Source: SHZI01 sp041396045 (GTDB lineage Bacteria; Pseudomonadota; Gammaproteobacteria; Steroidobacterales; GCA-2729495). Taken from it: a stretch of 64,000 nucleotides of DNA. The position numbers were made by a program, and so were the translations under genes. The notes below the pieces were generated by a model. It searched no databases and had not been told where the DNA came from. It worked only from the letters and a program-made list of their open reading frames with translations. The stretch is taken from contig JAWKZI010000008.1 in NCBI GenBank assembly GCA_041396045.1, positions 1-64,000 of the forward strand, in the 5' to 3' direction. Shown piece after piece: positions 9,480 through 18,962 of the stretch (position 1 is its first letter; the number at the start of each line of letters is the position of its first letter).

Positions 9480-9698
9480 TTAGCGCGGGTGCGTCAATGT
9501 ATAGACGGCACTGCAATACGGGCATTTGACGCTGCCACCCTCGTCCAGCGGCAGATACACCTTGGGGTGGGAATTCCAGAGGTACATACCGGGCATCGGG
9601 CACGACAATGGCAAGTCTGCCGGCGTCACGTCATAACGATGCTCGGCATTGGGCTGAATCAGTGAAGCGTCCGGTTCGGGGCGAGCGGCCATGTGCAT
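9480..9698 (-). CDS. CHCC-type zinc-finger protein
   Basis: This 72-residue protein has a conserved SCPMPGMYLWNSHPKVYLP segment followed by VKCPYCSAVY. The Cys...His...CxxC arrangement is that of the CHCC zinc finger related to NDUFS6 of complex I. In proteobacteria this gene often sits next to amino-acid, core-sugar or branched-chain genes; its role is not established. It follows glnE with no gap. Confidence 0.8.
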   Translation of the reverse strand: MHMAARPEPDASLIQPNAEHRYDVTPADLPLSCPMPGMYLWNSHPKVYLPLDEGGSVKCPYCSAVYTLTHPR

Positions 9699-12626
9699 TT
9701 ATTCGACTGTTACGGGCTTGCCAGTATAGAACACTGCCTCCCAGTGACGGGTGACTGTGGCCGCCAGAGCGGCCAGTTCGGCCCGGGGCAGCAAGCCTGG
9801 CGCACCGGCCAGATTCAGGTAGTGAATACGCTTGCGGTAGTCACGGTACGCATCTGACAGCTCCGACACGGCTTCCGGCGCCAGAATGCCGTGCACAGCG
9901 AGGGACTCAAGCTGCCGGATATTATCGGACCAGTGGACCAGATCCGGAATACGACTTGCCTCTCGCAGCACAAGGTACTGCACCAGGAACTCAATGTCGG
10001 TAATGCCGCCGGGGTCCTGCTTCACATCCATCAGCTCCGCCGTGCCACGCGACAACTCGTCACGCATCCGCCGACGCATCGCGACCACCTCAGCCGCCAG
10101 TTTCTCTTCACGCACATAGTGAGTGAGGGCGTGCACACGCAGGCGCTCGAAGGCTGCCTTGACACTACTGTCTCCGGCAACTGCCCGGCTGCGCAACAGG
10201 GCCTGATGCTCCCAGGTCCATGCATCCTGCCGCTGGTAGACATCCAGCGCTGACAGGCTGGACACCAGCAGGCCGGATTCACCGCTGGGCCGCAACCGGA
10301 TGTCCACTTCGTATAGCTTGCCGGAGGTGGTGTGCATCGTGAGGATGCTGATGATCCGTCGCGTCAGCCGCACGAAAAACATGGAATTGTCGATCGGCTG
10401 TGCGCCATCGGTTTGCTCCTGGTCACCCTGTGAGTCGTTGACAAAGACCAGATCCAGGTCGGAGCCGTACCCCAGCTCCAGGCCGCCCAGCTTGCCGTAG
10501 GCAACAATCGCAAAGTTCGCCGGTCGCGACTTGCCATCCACGACACAGCACGGCACGCCGTACCTCGCCACCAGTTCTTCCCAGGCGAGCGACAACGCTG
10601 ACTCCAGCACCAGCTCTGCAATATCGGTAAGTCGGTCGCTGACCTTCATCAACGGCAGCACGCCGGACAGATCGACTACCGCCACCCGGAATATCGCGGC
10701 CTGCTGAAAATTGCGCACCGCCTCGAGTCGCGCTTCCAGGCCACCCGCAACATCGTCGGCCGGGACTGCGGCAAGTCGCCCGGCCAGATCCGCGGCCAGT
10801 TCTTCCCGCGATGGCGCCTGTTCAAAGATCCGGGGATCCAGCAACTCATCCATCAGCAGCGGATGGGTGGCGACCTGCCGGGCCAGAAACTCGCTGGACC
10901 CGCAGATGGTCACCAGCCGCTGCAAAGCCGGTGGATTCTCGTTCAACAGGGCGAAGTAAGCCGAGCGCCGGCCAATGGCTTCAAGCACCAGAATGAGTCC
11001 GTCGAGGGCGCGGGCCGGGTTGGGCTGATCGCGCGCCGCACGTAGCAGTGCCGGCACCAGTATGTCGAGTCGCTGGCGGCCCTGCTGACCCAGCCGGCGG
11101 TGCAAGCCACCTTCACGCAAACGCACCATGCGCTCCAGGATGGCATCAGGATCAGCGAAGCCGGCGGCGGCCAAACGTTTCAGTTGCCGCGGCATTCCGG
11201 CGGCGGAATCAGCATCCGAACGGGTTTCATCCAGCCATACCCGGGCCAGTGCGGTACCCGACGTAGCGTCACGCAGTGGTTCGCCTGACGTTCTGCGCTT
11301 GCCGTTATTTTCAGGTGGCGACCGTCCACTATCGACCGGATCGACGCCTCTGAAGACGATTTTCCGGAAGTGCCGTGAAACAACACTGCGATGATGGCCT
11401 AGCGTGGCCAGAAAGGCCGGCCAGTCCTGGCCGGCTGCCATTGCCTCCGCTAGCCGTTGCTGGTCAGCCGGGTCCGTCGGCAGATCATGGGTCTGCCGGT
11501 CGTGCTGGGCCTGCAGGCGGTTCTCGGCAAGACGCAGATAACGGTAGGCCGTGGTGAGTTCTGCTGCATCATCAGCCGACAGGCAATCTGCCTGGACCAG
11601 CGCTGGCAGCGCCTTCAGGAGTTGTCGTTCACGCAGCGCCGCCACGGTGCCACCACGCACCAGTTGCAGCGCCTGGACAATGAACTCAATCTCGCGAATC
11701 CCGCCAGGGCCCAGTTTCAGATTGCCGCGAAACTCCTTGCGGGCGACTTCGGCCTCGATCAGCGTCTTCATGTCACGCAGGGAGCTGAAGACGCCGTAAT
11801 CAAGGTAACGACGATAAACGAAAGGCCGCAGCACATCGCGGTACAGGGCGTCGGCCTGATCCCAGTCGTTTATGACTCGCGCCTTGATCCAGGCATAGCG
11901 CTCCCAGTCGCGGCCATGCCTCACCAGATAGCCCTCCAGCGCCGAAATACTGACCGCCAGCGGCCCTGCCGTGCCAAAGGGTCGCAACCGGATGTCCACG
12001 CGATAGACGAAGCCGTCGGGCGTATTGCGGCTTAGATAGTCAATAACACGCTGGGCGAGCAGGCGAAAATACTCCTCGTTGCTGATCGGCCGCGTGCCAT
12101 CGGTGTCGCCGGCAGCGCTGTAGACAAAGACCAGATCCACATCCGAGGAAAAGTTGAGCTCGTACCCACCCAGCTTGCCCATGGCGATGATGCCAATGCC
12201 ACACGGGGCACCGTCCGCGCCGTGCGGCTCCCCGTAGCGTACGGTCAGTGTATTGCGGGCAAATTCCAGCGCGGCTTTGATGGCAGCGTCGGCCAGGTCA
12301 GAGAGGTCCTGCAGCGACTCGGCAACGTCCACACCCTCATTCAGATCCCGCCAGAGAATGCGCAACAGTTCCTTATGCCGAAACAATCGCAAGCGATGCA
12401 GAAATCCAGCTTCTGCAGGGGTGGCACCAGCCGCGATCACACTGGCATCACCCGCGGCCGCCGCCGGCATCAGGTAATCAGCCAGCAATGCCGCCAGCTC
12501 TCCAGTCACTGCCGTCCGGCGCAGCCGGCCGCTGGTCTCAAGCTCGCTGAGCAATTCAGGGTATCGGCCGACAATGTCGGCGGCATACGGGCTTAAGGCG
12601 CAAAGGCGCTCGAGTGGATCCGGCAT
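9699..12626 (-). CDS. glnE: Bifunctional glutamine synthetase adenylyltransferase/deadenylylase
   Basis: GlnE attaches and removes AMP on glutamine synthetase in response to PII and glutamine. It is 975 residues, slightly longer than E. coli GlnE. It shows two nucleotidyltransferase domains: the N-terminal one at about residues 150-170 (GKLGGYELNFSSDVDLVFV) and the C-terminal one at about 665-690 (GKLGGLELGYGSDLDLVFV), each followed by helical regulatory segments (GPGGIREIEFIVQ and DPGGITDIEFLVQY). A poorly conserved insert of about 40 residues (ENNGKRRTSGEP...) lies between the halves. The frame is intact throughout. Confidence 0.96.
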   Translation of the reverse strand: MPDPLERLCALSPYAADIVGRYPELLSELETSGRLRRTAVTGELAALLADYLMPAAAAGDASVIAAGATPAEAGFLHRLRLFRHKELLRILWRDLNEGVDVAESLQDLSDLADAAIKAALEFARNTLTVRYGEPHGADGAPCGIGIIAMGKLGGYELNFSSDVDLVFVYSAAGDTDGTRPISNEEYFRLLAQRVIDYLSRNTPDGFVYRVDIRLRPFGTAGPLAVSISALEGYLVRHGRDWERYAWIKARVINDWDQADALYRDVLRPFVYRRYLDYGVFSSLRDMKTLIEAEVARKEFRGNLKLGPGGIREIEFIVQALQLVRGGTVAALRERQLLKALPALVQADCLSADDAAELTTAYRYLRLAENRLQAQHDRQTHDLPTDPADQQRLAEAMAAGQDWPAFLATLGHHRSVVSRHFRKIVFRGVDPVDSGRSPPENNGKRRTSGEPLRDATSGTALARVWLDETRSDADSAAGMPRQLKRLAAAGFADPDAILERMVRLREGGLHRRLGQQGRQRLDILVPALLRAARDQPNPARALDGLILVLEAIGRRSAYFALLNENPPALQRLVTICGSSEFLARQVATHPLLMDELLDPRIFEQAPSREELAADLAGRLAAVPADDVAGGLEARLEAVRNFQQAAIFRVAVVDLSGVLPLMKVSDRLTDIAELVLESALSLAWEELVARYGVPCCVVDGKSRPANFAIVAYGKLGGLELGYGSDLDLVFVNDSQGDQEQTDGAQPIDNSMFFVRLTRRIISILTMHTTSGKLYEVDIRLRPSGESGLLVSSLSALDVYQRQDAWTWEHQALLRSRAVAGDSSVKAAFERLRVHALTHYVREEKLAAEVVAMRRRMRDELSRGTAELMDVKQDPGGITDIEFLVQYLVLREASRIPDLVHWSDNIRQLESLAVHGILAPEAVSELSDAYRDYRKRIHYLNLAGAPGLLPRAELAALAATVTRHWEAVFYTGKPVTVE

Positions 12627-12688
12627 GACCGCGATCTTAAGGGACGCGGAACTTCCCTGCTGCGCTTCAGGCGTGCCGGTCGCGGTAC

Positions 12689-14731
12689 TTAGCGATACCA
12701 GTCGTCGCGATAGGCAAGGATTGGCAGCAGGGAATACGCCAGCGCATCCCGGGCAAACTCGCCATCGGCAGGGGCCGGCACCAGTTCATTGCCCGATACC
12801 GTGAACTGGCGAATCGGCTGATGGGGCGCCAGCATGGCCACCCGGTCACCCACCCGGTAGGCCTGGTTGTCGTTGAATTGCATGATCGCCAGCCCTGGAC
12901 CCTTGAGATCGTGGCGGCTCTGGTCGATTCCGGGGGCCGGCAGTGTCGTTTCAATTCCCATCAGGGACAACGCAGTCGGCAACAGGTCGATCTGGCTCGC
13001 AAGGCGCTTGACGATCCGCGGCTCCACCGGCCCGCCGGTAATGAAGCCGGGAATGTGGAAGCTGAAAATCGGCACAAGCTGGTTGCCGATGGTTCTGCTT
13101 TCATGGTCGGCCACCAGCGTAAACACGGTACTTGGCCAGTACGACGAACTGGCAGCCTTGTCGAGGAACCGGGCTGCTGCATGGTCGGCGTAACGCGCAG
13201 CATTCCGCATGGTCTGCTTCGGCTGCTCGTACAGGCTGATGCGGCCGTCCGGAAAATCGTAGGGGGGATGATTCGAGGTGCTGAAAACCAGCGTGAAGAA
13301 TGGCCGTCCGTCCTTCACGTGTTCGTTCAACACCTGGTCAACACGAGCGTAGAGGTCTTCATCGGACACGCCCCACGTCGTGGTGAAGTGCGCGGTGGCT
13401 TGCATATCGCTCTGGTCGATCACCCGATCGAAGCCATTGTTGAGGAAAAAGCGCTTCATGTTGTCGAAGCTGGCGTCGCCGCCGTAGATGAATTCCGTGC
13501 GATAACCCTGGGCTTTCAGGGTTCGTGCCAGCGTGTAGAAATCCTGCTGGGCGCCGTCCAGCTTGATCACGCTGCTGGTCCGGGTCGGCAGAAAACCGGT
13601 AACGACGGCTTCGATACCGCGTGCCGAACGGGTCCCGCTGGCGTAGAGATTGTCGAACCAGAAGCTGCGATCGCGCCACTTTTCCAGCTCCTGCGCCACC
13701 GGTTCACCGCCCAGGCTGGCGAAGTAATGCGCACCCAGGCTCTCCTGCAGCAGGATCACCAGATTCGGCCGGCTGGCAAACTGCGCGGTTGGCACCAGAA
13801 CATGATCCATCGGCAATTTCGGGTTGGTGAATGCGCTCGCTGGCAACTGCATCCCGGCCCGGACACGCTTCAGAACTTCAGACGTATCCATATTCCCGTA
13901 GCCACGCAATGACCCTTGCTCGTGCAACAACTGACGAATGCTGTAGGCCGCGGAGTAAGTAGAGTTCAAGGCCAGATCGTTGACGGTCTGGTCGTTGGTC
14001 AGTGCCGCATTGCTGACGCTCAGCGGTCGATGGCCAAGGCTGCCACGCGCCGCGTAGCCAACCACGACCAGCAACGGCAACAAAACCAGCAGGCGGGCTG
14101 CGAGGCTCGGGGAGATAATTTGTCGACACGCGTGGCTGAGCAGCCGGCCGCCCCAAAACCCGGCGAGGCCTGTCAGAGCCAGCCCGACCAGCAGACTCAT
14201 CCGGTTGCCACCCCAGATGGTCTGAAACACCAGGCCGGGAGTATTCAGGTATTGCACGTAGATCTGGTTCGGCCGCACGCCAAATTCAGTCATGAAGGCC
14301 GGCGTCGCCGCTTCATTGAAGACCAGCAGCATGAGCCACAGACACAACCACGTCGCAAGAACGACCTGCCATGCGCGACTGCGCAGGACGATACCGGGCG
14401 CCAGGATCGTTACCAGCAGAGGAAGAATGCAGATGTACGCGATGATGACCAGATCGAAGCGCACGCCCATGGCCAGAATCATGGCCATGCCCGACCTGAA
14501 ATTGTTCTGGTCTCTCAGGTGATCGGCGAAGTACCAGGCCAGCCCCAGACGGCTGATCTGCAGGACAACCAGCGCCACGACAGCGAATGCAACCAGTGGC
14601 CACAGGGCGCGACGTATGCCTGTGAGGTGTTCATTGGCGATCCGGAGCCAGTTGCCCGCCCATGTTCCTTTAGGGACGGCAGCGATCTTCGCTGCAACTG
14701 GCGCCTCCTGACGCTCCGCAATCAATGCCAC
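12689..14731 (-). CDS. LTA-synthase-like sulfatase-fold phosphotransferase
   Basis: The 680-residue protein has five hydrophobic segments in the first 220 residues and then a periplasmic alkaline-phosphatase-fold domain. The nucleophile region is NLYASGTRSARG (Thr), with metal ligands in LLQESLGAHY and VADHESR and the FSTSNHPPYDFP histidine block. This is the LTA-synthase/OpgB family that moves phosphoglycerol-type groups onto glycans or lipids. In a Gram-negative it may modify periplasmic glucans; the substrate is unproven. The start is a GTG. It is 62 bases upstream of glnE on the same strand. Confidence 0.85.
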   Translation of the reverse strand: MALIAERQEAPVAAKIAAVPKGTWAGNWLRIANEHLTGIRRALWPLVAFAVVALVVLQISRLGLAWYFADHLRDQNNFRSGMAMILAMGVRFDLVIIAYICILPLLVTILAPGIVLRSRAWQVVLATWLCLWLMLLVFNEAATPAFMTEFGVRPNQIYVQYLNTPGLVFQTIWGGNRMSLLVGLALTGLAGFWGGRLLSHACRQIISPSLAARLLVLLPLLVVVGYAARGSLGHRPLSVSNAALTNDQTVNDLALNSTYSAAYSIRQLLHEQGSLRGYGNMDTSEVLKRVRAGMQLPASAFTNPKLPMDHVLVPTAQFASRPNLVILLQESLGAHYFASLGGEPVAQELEKWRDRSFWFDNLYASGTRSARGIEAVVTGFLPTRTSSVIKLDGAQQDFYTLARTLKAQGYRTEFIYGGDASFDNMKRFFLNNGFDRVIDQSDMQATAHFTTTWGVSDEDLYARVDQVLNEHVKDGRPFFTLVFSTSNHPPYDFPDGRISLYEQPKQTMRNAARYADHAAARFLDKAASSSYWPSTVFTLVADHESRTIGNQLVPIFSFHIPGFITGGPVEPRIVKRLASQIDLLPTALSLMGIETTLPAPGIDQSRHDLKGPGLAIMQFNDNQAYRVGDRVAMLAPHQPIRQFTVSGNELVPAPADGEFARDALAYSLLPILAYRDDWYR

Positions 14732-14847
14732 CGGTCACTCCGTTCCAGGCAAACTCCAGGCTGGTACCGGTTGGACGGCAATGCGGGGTTGATCAATCGA
14801 TAGCGGGTGCCAGAGTGCCGGTAAACAGCACACCGACTGCAGGATTC

Positions 14848-15456
14848 TCAGGTTTTGAGACCCTCGGCCGTCCGGGCTGCCATCACGGCAGTCCGTTGCT
14901 GTATGCGCTCCCGGTAAGCGGCCAGAACCGGCCAGCTCGACAGGTCAATACCGGCGGGCCGGGTCCAGGTCAGGACGGTGTACAGGTAGGCATCCGCAAC
15001 GGTGAAATGGTCGCCGACCAGATACTGCCGGCTGGCGAGATGATTGGCCACATAGGCCAGTCGCTGCCCCAGCCTGTCGCGGGATGTCGCTTTGGCATCT
15101 TCGCTGGCACCGGGGCGCAGCAACGGCCCAAAGCCCTTGTGTAATTCGGAGGTGATGAAGTTCAGCCATTCCATCAAACGGTAGCGCGGCAAAGTGCCCG
15201 CCGGCGGCGCCAGAGCCTTTTCGGGCTTCTGGTCGGCGATGTACTGCAGGATCGCCGAGCCTTCGCTCAAAATCTCACCGTCCGAAAGTTCGAGGGCCGG
15301 CACATAGCCCTTGGGGTTGATCGCCGTGAACTCCTGGCCGTCAGTCGTGGTGCGCGTACGCATGTCCACTTTCACGGCCTCAAAAGGCAATCCGGCTTCG
15401 AGGAGCGCGATGTGCGACGCCAGCGAGCAGGCACCCGGACTGAAATAAAGCTTCAT
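14848..15456 (-). CDS. Glutathione S-transferase, beta class
   Basis: A 202-residue GST. The N-terminal thioredoxin-like domain begins MKLYFSPGACSLASHI, with the beta-class cysteine (Cys10) and SEGSAILQYIAD for glutathione gamma-glutamyl binding. The all-helical C-domain carries VGDHFTVADAYLYTVL, the usual N-capping motif. It resembles the GstA group that conjugates electrophiles. It is transcribed away from the hydrolase at 15573. Confidence 0.9.
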   Translation of the reverse strand: MKLYFSPGACSLASHIALLEAGLPFEAVKVDMRTRTTTDGQEFTAINPKGYVPALELSDGEILSEGSAILQYIADQKPEKALAPPAGTLPRYRLMEWLNFITSELHKGFGPLLRPGASEDAKATSRDRLGQRLAYVANHLASRQYLVGDHFTVADAYLYTVLTWTRPAGIDLSSWPVLAAYRERIQQRTAVMAARTAEGLKT

Positions 15457-15512
15457 GATTTGCCCTCCGGCAGTAACACCCTTGAGAATCAGAGCTTAAC
15501 TGCTTCCGACTC

Positions 15513-15576
15513 CGAACGGATGCGGTGGCGAACGCATGCGATGCCAAACGGAAGCGACGTCACACGGATGCGATGA
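15513..15576 (+). repeat. Four tandem 16-bp repeats at a gene start
   Basis: The core ACGGATGCG (with ACGCATGCG and ACGGAAGCG variants) recurs at 15516, 15532, 15548 and 15564, exactly 16 bases apart. Full units are about CGAACGGATGCGATGN. The last unit overlaps the start codon of the hydrolase at 15573. It may be an operator array or a slippage-prone leader. Confidence 0.75.
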
Positions 15577-16301
15577 TGGTAACGATAGTTCTGGTCCATG
15601 GCGCGTGGCATGGCGCCTGGTGCTGGCGGCATGTGGTTCCTCGGCTGGAACAGCAGGGCCATCGCGTGCTGGCCCCGGACTTGCCCGGCCATGGCGACGA
15701 CCCGGAATCGCCGCACACCCAGACTCTGAGCCGCTATGTACGGCGCATCCTGTCCGTGGTGGCTGACGTCGATGGTCCGGTGGTGCTGGTGGGGCACAGT
15801 CTGGCGGGTCTGGTCATCAGTGCCGTCGCCGAAGCACTGCCAACACGCGTCGCCCGGTTGATCTTCGTCTCCGCCCTGTTGCCGCGCGATGGCGATTCCC
15901 TGGTGCGGATCTGCAGCGCCGACCCGGAGAATCCGATGAACACGGCGACAGTGAGAACACCGGAGCAGAAGTCCCAGACCGTCGATCCCGCCCGGCTGCA
16001 GCAAGTGTTCTATCCGGATTGTCCGGCAGCCGATGTGGCCCTCGCCCGCCAGCGGCTGGGGCCGGAACCACTGGCCACGATGTTCAATACGGTGCGCGTG
16101 ACACCGGAACGCTTTGGTACGGTGGCGCGGTCCTACATCTATTGCGTGCATGACGTGGCCTTGCCGCTGTTCCTGCAGGAACAGATGGTCGCTGACTCAC
16201 CTTGTGAGTCGGTCGTACGACTGGACTGTGGTCATTCGCCGTTTTTCGCCGTACCGGACCAACTGGCATCAGCGATCAATACGCTGGTGCGTGATCTCTA
16301 G
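15573..16301 (+). CDS. Alpha/beta hydrolase (methylesterase-like)
   Basis: About 242 residues with HGAWHGAWCWRHV near the N-terminus (oxyanion loop), the nucleophile elbow GHSLAG, and a C-terminal catalytic His in DCGHSPFF. This is the plant methylesterase/hydroxynitrile lyase-like subgroup that is common in bacteria. A longer frame opens at GTG 15525, but those codons are only the 16-bp repeats, so I start at the ATGATG pair. The gene's end overlaps the end of the convergent M48 gene by 26 bases. Confidence 0.8.
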   Translation: MMVTIVLVHGAWHGAWCWRHVVPRLEQQGHRVLAPDLPGHGDDPESPHTQTLSRYVRRILSVVADVDGPVVLVGHSLAGLVISAVAEALPTRVARLIFVSALLPRDGDSLVRICSADPENPMNTATVRTPEQKSQTVDPARLQQVFYPDCPAADVALARQRLGPEPLATMFNTVRVTPERFGTVARSYIYCVHDVALPLFLQEQMVADSPCESVVRLDCGHSPFFAVPDQLASAINTLVRDL

Positions 16302-18288
16302 CTGCGCGCACCGTCAGCGCCGGCAACGGACAATGCAGCAAGGCACAGAAGAGCCGTAGCAACTCCGCTTCCGGCACGTTGACCTGGCCGTTATGCGCAA
16401 TCGCGGCGGTCATGGCGCGGATCACGCGCTGCTTGTCGCGGTAGGCCAGACGGTCGAGCCGCGCGAGCGCACGATCCATGCCGCCAGTCCAGGCGCCGCC
16501 CGTCCCGCTGATGCCCTCGTCGAAGCTGGTAACCAGAGTCGACACCGGCGTGGCCGGCCGGAGTTCCAGTTGTACCCAACCCGCATCGAAGGCCTCGTCT
16601 ACCGGTGCAAAGGCGTCACCGACTCCACAGCGTGCCACGATGCTCAGGACGAGTCGCAGATCGTCGCGCACGGCACGCAGCGGCAGAAAACGGGTGCTGC
16701 CGGGCATCGGTACACTTTCCTGCAGAAATGCCACGGTGCACTTCCGCAAGGCATAACCGAAGACAGTCGGAGCGCCAGCCCGGGTGATCAGACCACTGAT
16801 GACGGTCACCAACTGCCGGCGCTCGTCGGAGGCCCATTGACGAAGGGTCCCGAGCAACAACAGGACAGCCGGCAGGCGTTGATCAATCGGGAGCTGCTCG
16901 GCCGTTGGTAAAACTGCCTGCAGCTGTGCGGCAATGTCGGGCCCAAGCTGCGTTTGCAGGTATGCCAGCCGCTCGGTTCGATCGCGGGATCCCAGGGCAA
17001 TTGCCAGCAGCAGACTTTGAGCTGCAACCGGGTCGCGGGCGGCCATCAGCACATCGGCAGGCAGGGCCCGATGCATGGTGGCGGCCTGCTCTATCTGTTC
17101 GGGCCCCGGATTTCCCACCAGGGCGGTGACAGCCTGGACCGTGGCAGCCAGCGACAGGGCCACGGCCGGCGCCACTGTCAAAGCCCCGGTCAGCGGCAGA
17201 TGGTGATTCGGGGCGGCTTCTTCCTTCACCGCAGACCCGCCGGCCTCAGCGGCACAGGCTGCTTCCCGCGCATCCAGGATATAGCGCATGCGGCCGAATT
17301 CTGCGGACTGAAACGTAGGGTCCAGCGCCCGGATTCGTTCGCGCAAGGGCGGGTGTGTGGCGAAATCCAGGTACCCGGCGGACGCAAACAACATGTGACT
17401 GACCCGGTCGATACCGGGGTGATTCAGTCGTGAACCGATGCGGTGGGAGCCCACCTTGACGAGCGCGTTGCGCAGACCACGCGACTCACGCGTGAACTGC
17501 ACGGCTGACGCATCTGCCAGCCGTTCGCGCTCACGGGCCACGGCCGCTTGCAGCAGCCGGCCCATGAAAAGCCCGGCCAGGCCCACCACAAACAGTGCTG
17601 TCCCGGCCAACCCCAGGCCGCCATTGCGGCGCTTGCCGTCTTTTTTCCGGATACCCGGCCCCAACCACCGCCCGAGCGCGCTGACGACGAACAGTCCGTA
17701 CAGGAACCCCACCAGGCGCGTGTTGAGTCGCATGTCACCGTTCACAATGTGACTGAACTCATGACCGATCACGCCCTGCAGTTCATTGCGATCCAGGGCC
17801 AGCAGGGCGCCCCGCGTGACGAGCAACGAGGCTTCAGCGGGGGCATATCCGGCCGCCAGGGCATTGATTGCCGGAGACTCAAGAATATAGACGGAGGGCA
17901 CCGGCACGCTGGCGGCGATGGCCATCTCCTCCACGACATTGCGCAAGGTGTGCAACAAGGGGTCATCTGACTCGCTGCTGACCAGGCGTGCGCCCAGATC
18001 GCGGGCCACTACCCGGCCGCCGGCCCGCATCTGCAGGATTTTCCACAAGCTGGAACCGACAATGCCGCCGACCACCAGCAGCGTCGTCAACCAGACCGTG
18101 GCGGGATGCGCGTCGAACCAGTCGCCGACATGCAGGAAGGCACCGGGACCGGGCGCGTTCAGGATGGCCACTGTCAGCAGCACGATCAGGTTCACGGCCA
18201 ACGCCACGGCGCCCACGGCCACCGCAAAGGCCAGCACCAGCCAGCGGGATGTCCGCCGGGCGCGGTCCTGCCGGCCGAAAAAATCCAT
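16276..18288 (-). CDS. M48 family metalloprotease with long C-terminal domain
   Basis: The 670-residue protein has two N-terminal membrane segments, the zinc site HEFSHIVNGD around residue 175, and two more hydrophobic segments. It then has ERERLADASAVQF with the third metal ligand and THPPLRERI, as in HtpX-like proteases. Beyond residue 350 comes a region not found in HtpX, with helices and a final GQVNVPEAELLRLFCALL segment. LemA lies 18 bases upstream; LemA-M48 pairs are a recurrent arrangement. Likely envelope proteolysis; substrates unknown. Confidence 0.85.
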   Translation of the reverse strand: MDFFGRQDRARRTSRWLVLAFAVAVGAVALAVNLIVLLTVAILNAPGPGAFLHVGDWFDAHPATVWLTTLLVVGGIVGSSLWKILQMRAGGRVVARDLGARLVSSESDDPLLHTLRNVVEEMAIAASVPVPSVYILESPAINALAAGYAPAEASLLVTRGALLALDRNELQGVIGHEFSHIVNGDMRLNTRLVGFLYGLFVVSALGRWLGPGIRKKDGKRRNGGLGLAGTALFVVGLAGLFMGRLLQAAVARERERLADASAVQFTRESRGLRNALVKVGSHRIGSRLNHPGIDRVSHMLFASAGYLDFATHPPLRERIRALDPTFQSAEFGRMRYILDAREAACAAEAGGSAVKEEAAPNHHLPLTGALTVAPAVALSLAATVQAVTALVGNPGPEQIEQAATMHRALPADVLMAARDPVAAQSLLLAIALGSRDRTERLAYLQTQLGPDIAAQLQAVLPTAEQLPIDQRLPAVLLLLGTLRQWASDERRQLVTVISGLITRAGAPTVFGYALRKCTVAFLQESVPMPGSTRFLPLRAVRDDLRLVLSIVARCGVGDAFAPVDEAFDAGWVQLELRPATPVSTLVTSFDEGISGTGGAWTGGMDRALARLDRLAYRDKQRVIRAMTAAIAHNGQVNVPEAELLRLFCALLHCPLPALTVRAARDHAPAY

Positions 18289-18306
18289 GCCGGAAATCCG
18301 GATCCC

Positions 18307-18891
18307 TTAGCTGAATGTGACCTGGGGCACGTCGCGCTTCGTGACTGACTCTATCTGCAGAAGCTGGGCCGGCGTGAAGCGAAAGAAGCCCGCGACCAGG
18401 TTACCCGGAAATTTTTCACGAGCGTTGTTGTAACTCATCACCTGATCGTTGAATGCCTGCCGGGCAAATGCCACCTTGTTCTCGGTTGTCGTCAGTTCTT
18501 CCGACAACCGAGCCATTGTCCGGTCCGCCTTGAGATCCGGATAGGCTTCGGCGACTGCCAGCAGCCGGCCGAGGGCACCCGAGAGCGTATTCTCCGAAGC
18601 GGATAGCTGCTCGATGGCGGCCGGATCGAGACCGCTAGTCATCACTTTTTTCAGACCATCGACTGCTGAAGTCCGTGCGGCGATGACGGCTTCCAGGGTT
18701 TGGCGCTCATGCTGCAGGTAGCGTCTTGCAACCTCTACAAGATTCGGGATCAGGTCGTGGCGACGCGTCAGCTGCACGTCGATCTGCGCAAAGGCATTGC
18801 GAAAGGCGTTGCGGGCAGTGACCAACCGGTTGTAGAGACTGACACCGATCACGATGACCAGCACGATGAGCAGCAGCACGATCCAGATCAT
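18307..18891 (-). CDS. lemA: LemA family protein
   Basis: A 194-residue membrane-anchored protein: one N-terminal transmembrane helix (IWIVLLLIVLVIVIGVSLYN), then NAFAQIDVQLTRRHDLIPNL, the defining LemA motif, and long helices to the end. LemA proteins are found beside M48 proteases and TPM-domain proteins; their molecular role is unclear. It is probably co-transcribed with the protease at 16276. Confidence 0.92.
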   Translation of the reverse strand: MIWIVLLLIVLVIVIGVSLYNRLVTARNAFRNAFAQIDVQLTRRHDLIPNLVEVARRYLQHERQTLEAVIAARTSAVDGLKKVMTSGLDPAAIEQLSASENTLSGALGRLLAVAEAYPDLKADRTMARLSEELTTTENKVAFARQAFNDQVMSYNNAREKFPGNLVAGFFRFTPAQLLQIESVTKRDVPQVTFS

Positions 18892-18962
18892 GGCACTTCC
18901 TGATGGTTGAGTGACTCAAGGATACCCTGCCATCGTCCGCTGACAGGCCACCAGATCACAGT

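Noticed and set aside
14786..14799. TTGATCAATC, considered as an FNR site
   Set aside because: There is no 4-base spacer between half-sites, so it does not fit the FNR consensus.
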